Positions 39,290-44,339 of a DNA stretch of 44,339 nucleotides are shown here, piece after piece; positions within the stretch are counted from its first letter, which is position 1, and every line of letters begins with the position of its first letter. The notes beneath the pieces were generated by a model. It made no database searches and was not told where the DNA came from. It was given only the letters and a program-made list of their open reading frames with translations. The stretch spans positions 1-44,339 of the forward strand of contig WRJE01000010.1 of assembly GCA_009782385.1 (NCBI GenBank), written 5' to 3'. A program made the position numbers and the translations under genes. This DNA is from Oscillospiraceae bacterium (GTDB lineage: Bacteria; Bacillota; Clostridia; Oscillospirales; UBA929).

Positions 39290-41822
39290 GAGCCAATTCA
39301 TAGACCCTGCGGCAGTCAGAGAAAGAGGGGTAATCTCTTTCAATGACATACCGCTGAACCAATATAATACACCGTTCGGTGAAGCTGTCAAAAGTTATAC
39401 AAAAGAAGACCTGCTCGGCATATACCACGATATGCAGGTCATACGCGAGTTTGAGGGTATGCTCTACTCCGTGCGTACAACAAAGCAGTACAACGGCGTT
39501 GAATATGTCTATACCGGGCCGGCGCATTTGTATACCGGGCAGGAAGCCGCCGCGGTCGGCATGGCGTATACACTGAACGAAAACGACATAATTTTCGGCT
39601 CTCACCGCAGTCACGGTGAAGTGCTTGCCAAAGGTTACGCGGCGATAAAACAGTTAGACGATGATACATTGTACGGTATCATGAAAGATTTTATCGGCGG
39701 CGTTCCTCTCTCGGTAGTTGAGAAGCATAATAAGTCCGGCAATGTCAAAGACCTAGCCTCAGACTTTCTGCTGTACGGCTTTATGGCGGAGCTGTTCGGG
39801 CGCGATAACGGCTTTACACGCGGTCTTGGTAACTCAATGCACGTATTCTTTACCCCGTTCGGCATTTACCCCAACAACGCCATAGTGGGCGGAAGCGCGG
39901 GTATAGCCACAGGCGGCGCGTTGTATAAGCGCGTCAACAACAAGCCCGGTATGGTAGTCTGCAACATCGGCGATGCTTCGTTGGGCTGCGGACCTGTGTG
40001 GGAGGCTCTCAATTTCGCGTCTCAAGACCAGTTCACCAAGCTATGGAAAGAACCGCATAACGGCGGACTGCCGATTATTTTTAATTTCCTCAACAACCAC
40101 TACGGCATGGGCGGGCAAACCTCCGGCGAGACAATGGCTTATGACATACTCGCCCGCGTTGGCGCGGGTATCTCCCCGACACAGCTCCACGCGGAACGTA
40201 TAGACGGTTACAATGTCTTTGCGGTGATTGACGCTTTTGAGCGCAAGCGGAAAATCATAGATAACCGCGAAGGTCCGGTACTGCTTGACACTGTAACTTA
40301 CCGTTTTGTAGGACATTCGGCGACAGACGCTTCGACTTACCGCGAGAAAGCGGAGATTGAGGCATGGCAAGCCGTAGATGCGATAAAAACCTTCAAGGAG
40401 GAACTCGTAGGGAACGCACACCAGGGCGTTCCGTCAGTATACGACTGCGAAACGATAGAGAACGGCATCCGCGAACGTATCACCAAAATCATGAAACTGG
40501 CAATAGACGAAACGGTGTCGCCGCGCATAGACCTGTTCCAAAACCCTGACGGTATACGTCAATATATGTTTTCAAACGGTAATACTCCGTTTGTAGGGCG
40601 CGATGTCCACATCGCGCCGCAGATAACACAAACCAATCAAGACGGCGCGCCGAGGGTGTCGCGCCCTACGGACGTTTTGATTCCCCAAGACGAAAACCCG
40701 CGTTTGCAGAAAATAAAAACAAAATCACGTTCCGCCTTTGACAAAGACGGCAAACCCGTCTCCAAACTCAAGCAGTTCAACATCCGTGACGCGCTGTTCG
40801 AGGCGATTATAGATAAATTCTACGATGACCCAACGCTTATAGCGTTTGGCGAGGACAACCGCGACTGGGGCGGCGCGTTCGGCGTTTACGGCGGCGTTAC
40901 AGAATCCGTGCCGTACCACCGTTTCTTCAACGCTCCGATAAGCGAGGGAACAATCGTTGCCGCCGCCGTTGGATACGGCCTGTGCGGCGGACGCGCGATA
41001 CCGGAATTGATGTACTGTGACTTTTTGGGCAGAGCGGGGGATGAGGTGTTCAATCAGCTCTCCAAATGGCAGGCGATGAGCGCGGGCGCGTTGCAAATGC
41101 CTGTTGTACTGCGCGTTTCGGTCGGCTCGAAGTACGGGGCGCAGCACGCGCAGGACTGGACAAGTCTCGTCACACATATTCCCGGCTTAAAGGTAGTCTA
41201 TCCGGCGACACCGTATGACGCGAAAGGTCTGATGAACGCCGCGCTGAACGGCACAGACCCGGTTGTGTTCTTTGAGGCGCAGAAACTCTATGACACAGGC
41301 GAAATGTTCCATGACGGCGGCGTACCGGAGGAGTATTACGAAATAACCATAGGCGAACCTGATATTAAGCGCACAGGTTCGGATATTACAATTCTTACGG
41401 TCGGCGCGTCACTGTACGCCGGAATCGAGGCGGCGGATATGCTGCGGGAGAAACATAATCTCTCCGCCGAGGTAATAGACGCTCGAAGCCTTGTACCGTT
41501 CAATTACCAACCCGTTGTTGAATCGGTGAGAAAGACGGGGCGCGTTGTACTCGTATCAGACGCTTGCGAGCGCGGGGCGCATATCAACGATATGGCGCGT
41601 AATATAACCGAGATGTGCTTTGATTATTTAGACGCGCCGCCTGTTGTGGTGGCTGCTCCGAATGTAATCTGCCCCTGTCCCGAACTGGAGGATTGGTACT
41701 ACCCGCAGGCGAGTTGGATAGTAGACGCTGTACACGAGAAAATCCTGCCGCTTCCGGGGCATACGGCAAAGATGAACTTTACGAATGTTGAGAAAATCAG
41801 AAGAGAGAAGTTTGGTATATGA
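39282..41822 (+). CDS. Fused E1 alpha-beta of a 2-oxo-acid dehydrogenase complex
   Basis: The 846-residue protein is a fusion. Residues about 30-400 are E1 alpha, with the thiamine-diphosphate site GDASLGCGPVWEALNF followed by NFLNNHYGMGGQTSG and the phosphorylation-loop-like FVGHSATDASTYR. Residues about 490-840 are E1 beta (FGEDNRDWGGAFGVYGGVTE, MYCDFLGRAGDEVFNQLSKW, CERGAHINDM). In most bacteria of this group the two are separate genes (acoA/acoB or pdhA/pdhB). The substrate is not fixed by sequence; acetoin, pyruvate and branched-chain acids are all in the family. The linker (about 435-465) is made of a translated palindromic repeat. Confidence 0.9.
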   Translation: MPKSQFIDPAAVRERGVISFNDIPLNQYNTPFGEAVKSYTKEDLLGIYHDMQVIREFEGMLYSVRTTKQYNGVEYVYTGPAHLYTGQEAAAVGMAYTLNENDIIFGSHRSHGEVLAKGYAAIKQLDDDTLYGIMKDFIGGVPLSVVEKHNKSGNVKDLASDFLLYGFMAELFGRDNGFTRGLGNSMHVFFTPFGIYPNNAIVGGSAGIATGGALYKRVNNKPGMVVCNIGDASLGCGPVWEALNFASQDQFTKLWKEPHNGGLPIIFNFLNNHYGMGGQTSGETMAYDILARVGAGISPTQLHAERIDGYNVFAVIDAFERKRKIIDNREGPVLLDTVTYRFVGHSATDASTYREKAEIEAWQAVDAIKTFKEELVGNAHQGVPSVYDCETIENGIRERITKIMKLAIDETVSPRIDLFQNPDGIRQYMFSNGNTPFVGRDVHIAPQITQTNQDGAPRVSRPTDVLIPQDENPRLQKIKTKSRSAFDKDGKPVSKLKQFNIRDALFEAIIDKFYDDPTLIAFGEDNRDWGGAFGVYGGVTESVPYHRFFNAPISEGTIVAAAVGYGLCGGRAIPELMYCDFLGRAGDEVFNQLSKWQAMSAGALQMPVVLRVSVGSKYGAQHAQDWTSLVTHIPGLKVVYPATPYDAKGLMNAALNGTDPVVFFEAQKLYDTGEMFHDGGVPEEYYEITIGEPDIKRTGSDITILTVGASLYAGIEAADMLREKHNLSAEVIDARSLVPFNYQPVVESVRKTGRVVLVSDACERGAHINDMARNITEMCFDYLDAPPVVVAAPNVICPCPELEDWYYPQASWIVDAVHEKILPLPGHTAKMNFTNVEKIRREKFGI
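40593..40669. repeat. GTAGGG-family palindrome inside the E1 fusion gene
   Basis: Outer arms gtagggcgcga (40593-40603) and tcgcgccctac (40659-40669) are perfect complements. Inside, ggcgcgatgt/acatcgcgcc (40597-40618) forms a 10-bp hairpin and ggcgcg/cgcgcc another. It is 77 bases and is read in frame as GRDVHIAPQITQTNQDGAP plus neighbouring residues, in the junction between E1 alpha and E1 beta. Confidence 0.75.
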
Positions 41823-43003
41823 AAACGACAGCTGTAAGGTTATACGGAAAAAACGACTTGCGGCTTGAGACTTTTGAACTGCCGCCGATACGCGATGATG
41901 AAATACTGGCGAAAGTCGTCTGCGACAGCGTCTGTATGTCCACATACAAGGCGGCGAAGCAGGGAGAAGCTCACAAGCGCGTACCTGATGACGCGGCTAT
42001 GAATCCGGTCATTGTCGGGCATGAGTTCTGCGGCGAGATTATTGAAGCGGGGGAAAGATGGCGCGGTAAATTCAAATCCGGCGACAAGTTCGCCATCCAA
42101 CCCGCGATAAATGACCCTGCTAATGTCTATGCCGCGCCGGGGTACAGTTTTCCTTTTATCGGCGGCGCGGCAACATATATAGTTATTCCAAACATTGTCA
42201 TGGAGCGCGGCTGTTTGCTCAACTACGGCGGCAATGCGTATTATCACGGCTCGCTCGCCGAACCGATGAGCTGTATAGTCGGCGGGTTCAACTGTATGTA
42301 TCATTCCGAAGCGGGCAGTTATTTACATGAAATGGGTATCAAATCCGGAGGCAAGGCGGCTCTGCTCGCGGGTGTCGGCCCGATGGGACTGGGCGCGATT
42401 GACTACGCGCTGCACTGCGACCGCCGCCCGTCTCTGTTGGTTGTTACAGATATAGACGAAGCGCGGCTTGCCCGCGCCGCCGCGTTATACACTCCCGAAC
42501 ACGCCAAAGGTTGCGGCGTTGAACTTATATACGAAAAAGCACCGGATACGGAACGGCTGATGGAGCTGTCCGGCGGTCAAGGCTATGACGATGTGTTTGT
42601 ATACGCGCCTGTCGCCGCTGTTGCGGAACAGGGCGGCGCGATACTGGGTTATGACGGCTGCCTTAATTTCTTCGCGGGACCGACCGACCCGAATTTTTCG
42701 GCGCGTATGAATTTTTACGACCTGCACTACAACTCTACGCATACCGCCTGTAACAGCGGCGGCAACACCGCTGATATGATTGAGACGTTGGAGATGATGA
42801 CTGACGGAAAAATCGATCCGTCTTCCATGATTACTCATGTCGGCGGCTTAGACGCGGTGATTGACACCACGCTCAATCTGCCGAACATTCCCGGCGGTAA
42901 GAAACTGATTTACACGCACCTCTCCATGCCGCTGACCGCGATTGAAGGATTGTGGACACCGGAACGCGAACGAATATTGTTAGAAACAGGAAAATTATTG
43001 TAG
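41819..43003 (+). CDS. Zinc-type alcohol dehydrogenase (MDR), sorbose-1-P reductase-like
   Basis: The 394-residue protein has catalytic-zinc ligands in CDSVCMSTYKAA (Cys38) and GHEFCGEIIEAG (His67-Glu68), and a Rossmann segment GVGPMGLGAIDYALHC. The structural-zinc loop of four cysteines typical of many MDR enzymes is missing. Resemblance to L-sorbose-1-phosphate reductase and related polyol-phosphate dehydrogenases is by general pattern. It would oxidise a sugar or polyol alcohol with NAD(P). The start overlaps the E1 stop by four bases, and the stop codon TAG is part of a palindromic repeat. Confidence 0.8.
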   Translation: MKTTAVRLYGKNDLRLETFELPPIRDDEILAKVVCDSVCMSTYKAAKQGEAHKRVPDDAAMNPVIVGHEFCGEIIEAGERWRGKFKSGDKFAIQPAINDPANVYAAPGYSFPFIGGAATYIVIPNIVMERGCLLNYGGNAYYHGSLAEPMSCIVGGFNCMYHSEAGSYLHEMGIKSGGKAALLAGVGPMGLGAIDYALHCDRRPSLLVVTDIDEARLARAAALYTPEHAKGCGVELIYEKAPDTERLMELSGGQGYDDVFVYAPVAAVAEQGGAILGYDGCLNFFAGPTDPNFSARMNFYDLHYNSTHTACNSGGNTADMIETLEMMTDGKIDPSSMITHVGGLDAVIDTTLNLPNIPGGKKLIYTHLSMPLTAIEGLWTPERERILLETGKLL

Positions 43004-43093
43004 GGGACGCTGTCCTCAGCGTCCCGTAGGCTGTCCTCAGCGTCCCGCAGCTGTCCTCAGCGTCCCGTGGGCGACCGGGACGGTCGCCCCTAC
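43000..43093. repeat. GTAGGGG...CCCCTAC element with three inner copies
   Basis: Outer ends gtagggg (43000-43006) and cccctac (43087-43093) are inverted copies. Inside, ctgtcctcagcgtcccg is repeated three times (43010, 43031, 43051) and gggcgacc/ggtcgccc (43069-43089) is an 8-bp hairpin. The left end contributes the TAG stop of the MDR gene, and the right end directly touches the AGGAGG of the SDR gene. Confidence 0.75.
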
Positions 43094-43105
43094 AGGAGGT
43101 ATTGT

Positions 43106-43870
43106 ATGAGACTAAAAAACAAGGTTGTTGTTATCACCGGAGGGGCGCAGGGATTCGGCGCGGGTATCGCGGAATGCCTGACGGACGAGGGGGCGGCTGT
43201 CGCGGTTGCCGACTTAAAAGGCGGCATTATCACCGATGTGACTAAGGAGCGGGATGTGGAGCAGCTCTGTGACACCGTTATGGAGCGGTACGGCAGACTG
43301 GATATGTTTATCTCAAACGCGGGGATACTAAAAGCGGGCGGCTTGAACGAAATGAGCGTTGAAGACTTTGAGCTTGTGACTAAGGTAAATTACAAGGCGT
43401 TTTTCCTCTGCGCCAAGGCGGCGGCACGGGTAATGAAAGAGCAACGGGAAGAACATCCCGAGAGAACTTTCGACATCATCCAGATTAACAGCAAGTCCGG
43501 TCTGGAGGGTTCTAACAAGAATTTCGCCTATGCTGGGAGCAAGTTCGGCGGAATCGGACTGGTACAGTCCTTTGCGCTTGAACTGGCGGAATACGGAATA
43601 AAAGTTAACGCTATATGCCCGGGTAACTACTATGACGGGCCGCTGTGGAGCGACCCGGAGAACGGGCTGTTTGTCCAGTACCTACGCGCGGGGAAAGTAC
43701 CGGGGGCAAAGACAGTTGCGGATATAAAAGCGTTCTATGAGGCGAAAACGCCGATTAAACGCGGCTGTGTGCCGTTGGATGTCGCCCGCGCCATTATGTA
43801 CTGCGCGGAACAGCAGTACGAGACGGGACAGGCGATACCTGTCACGGGCGGACAGGTGATGATTAGATAA
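43106..43870 (+). CDS. SDR-family oxidoreductase (sorbitol-6-phosphate dehydrogenase-like)
   Basis: The 254-residue protein starts MRLKNKVVVITGGAQGFGAG; AGGAGG lies six bases upstream (43094-43099), while an earlier in-frame start would read through the palindromic repeat. The nucleotide-binding motif is TGGAQGFG; the catalytic tetrad includes Ser in INSKSG and Tyr-x-x-x-Lys in AYAGSKFGG. It is an NAD(P)-dependent classical SDR with a 6-carbon polyol or sugar-phosphate substrate as the likeliest type. It may act together with the MDR as an oxidation-reduction pair. Confidence 0.85.
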   Translation: MRLKNKVVVITGGAQGFGAGIAECLTDEGAAVAVADLKGGIITDVTKERDVEQLCDTVMERYGRLDMFISNAGILKAGGLNEMSVEDFELVTKVNYKAFFLCAKAAARVMKEQREEHPERTFDIIQINSKSGLEGSNKNFAYAGSKFGGIGLVQSFALELAEYGIKVNAICPGNYYDGPLWSDPENGLFVQYLRAGKVPGAKTVADIKAFYEAKTPIKRGCVPLDVARAIMYCAEQQYETGQAIPVTGGQVMIR

Positions 43871-43903
43871 GTGTTAAGTGTTAAGTGCTAAGTGTTAAGT
43901 AAA
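43869..43903. repeat. Five 7-base repeats after the SDR gene
   Basis: AAGTGTT AAGTGTT AAGTGCT (first three) AAGTGTT AAGTAAA, again five units of seven bases. The array begins within the TAA stop of the SDR gene and ends 20 bases before the PHP gene. It resembles, in length and unit size, the arrays in E2. Confidence 0.65.
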
Positions 43904-43923
43904 AGTAACGGGAGACGAGCGTT

Positions 43924-44339
43924 ATGAGGCGGGATGTTAATAATCATATACACACGACATATTCATTTTCGCCGTATACGCCCGCGTTGGCGGTAAGGAA
44001 AGCTAAGGAATCCGGGTTGGCGGCTGCGGGAATTGTAGACCATGACACCGTTGCGGGCGCGTCTGAGTTTATCGCTGAGGGGAAGCGGATAGGACTGCCT
44101 GTGACGGTGGGCTTTGAGATGCGCGTGTATCACGCGCACACCGCGATCGGCAACCGCCGCACGAATCACCCCGACCAGACGGACATATCTTATCTTACTT
44201 TCCACGGCGTTCCGCACAATCGGTTTGACGAGGTGACGGAGTTTCTGCGCCCTGTCCGCGAGGCTCGCGGACTTCGCAACAGGGCGATGTGCGAGCGGTT
44301 GGGCTTGGATTATGAGCGGGATGTTCTGCCGCTGTCCAT
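43924..44339 (+). CDS. PHP-domain metal-dependent phosphoesterase, partial
   Basis: A frame starts at ATG 43924 and stays open to the window edge (138 codons seen). It begins MRRDVNNHIHTTYSFSPYTP, the HxH motif of the PHP fold, and continues with GIVDHDTVAGASEF (second metal-binding segment) and VTVGFEMRVYHA. PHP enzymes hydrolyse phosphate esters using two or three metal ions. As the last visible gene of the sugar operon it may dephosphorylate a sugar or tetrose phosphate. The ribosome site is GGGAGACGAGC. Confidence 0.75.
   Translation, partial: MRRDVNNHIHTTYSFSPYTPALAVRKAKESGLAAAGIVDHDTVAGASEFIAEGKRIGLPVTVGFEMRVYHAHTAIGNRRTNHPDQTDISYLTFHGVPHNRFDEVTEFLRPVREARGLRNRAMCERLGLDYERDVLPLS

Noticed and set aside
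43000-43093. Three spaced copies as a minimal CRISPR array
   Set aside because: Copies are separated by only a few bases, with flanking inverted ends; no cas genes are nearby.

Overview
The window looks like the chromosome of an anaerobic, Gram-positive Clostridia-type bacterium (Bacillota). Strong GGAGG ribosome sites, SLH-domain cell-surface proteins, c-di-GMP signalling proteins, hybrid histidine kinases and a large sugar/2-oxo-acid catabolic operon all fit; no rRNA or tRNA is visible, so the assignment is by content only. Two compartments differ clearly in base composition: bases 1 to about 11,038 are AT-rich and full of small orphan genes, and everything after that has a balanced to GC-rich composition with long well-packed genes.

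Region 1 (1-11,038) is the right arm of an integrated mobile element. It ends with a large serine recombinase (9494-11011) lying directly against a DUF255/thioredoxin-fold gene (YyaL family) whose 5' part is missing. The junction falls exactly at the codons for the C-H-W-C-H-V-M motif, so the integrase appears to use the conserved active-site codons of this housekeeping gene as its target. Cargo includes a standalone DUF262 protein, a MazF/PemK toxin, several zinc-ribbon or Cys-rich small proteins, an HPr-like protein, a ParB-fold-like protein, an SPFH/band-7 membrane protein, a probable structured RNA (8976-9210), and a complete IS200/IS605-type transposon carrying omegaRNA, IscB (RuvC+HNH RNA-guided nuclease, ancestor-like of Cas9) and the Y1 transposase TnpA. 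That insertion seems to have removed the 5' end of a 3D-domain protein gene.

Region 2 (11,039-16,800) holds the truncated yyaL, a HicA-HicB toxin-antitoxin operon with a palindromic operator placed between its -35 and -10, a PilZ plus HD-GYP c-di-GMP pair, a VapB/VapC-type pair, and a receiver plus HPt pair. Region 3 (16,760-32,050, minus strand) carries a CPA1 Na+/H+ antiporter, two large exported surface proteins (one with SLH anchors and an internally duplicated glycine-rich repeat), a two-component system just upstream of them, a DUF4143 ATPase and a 1130-residue hybrid histidine kinase. The first exported gene has a long inverted repeat that would pair with its own ribosome site.

Region 4 (32,068-44,339) has a GH2 beta-mannosidase facing away from a long plus-strand operon: rhamnulokinase, class II aldolase, E2, E3, a fused E1 alpha-beta of a 2-oxo-acid dehydrogenase complex, a zinc-type alcohol dehydrogenase, an SDR dehydrogenase and a PHP-domain protein cut by the window edge. 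The gene set suggests cleavage of a (deoxy)sugar phosphate and oxidation of its products.

The most unusual thing in the window is a dispersed family of short palindromic elements bounded by GTAGGG/CCCTAC, some of them coupled to arrays of exactly five 7-base repeats. They sit not only between genes but inside coding sequence, in frame, in the interdomain linkers of E2 and of the fused E1, and they supply the stop codon of one gene and lie against the ribosome site of the next.
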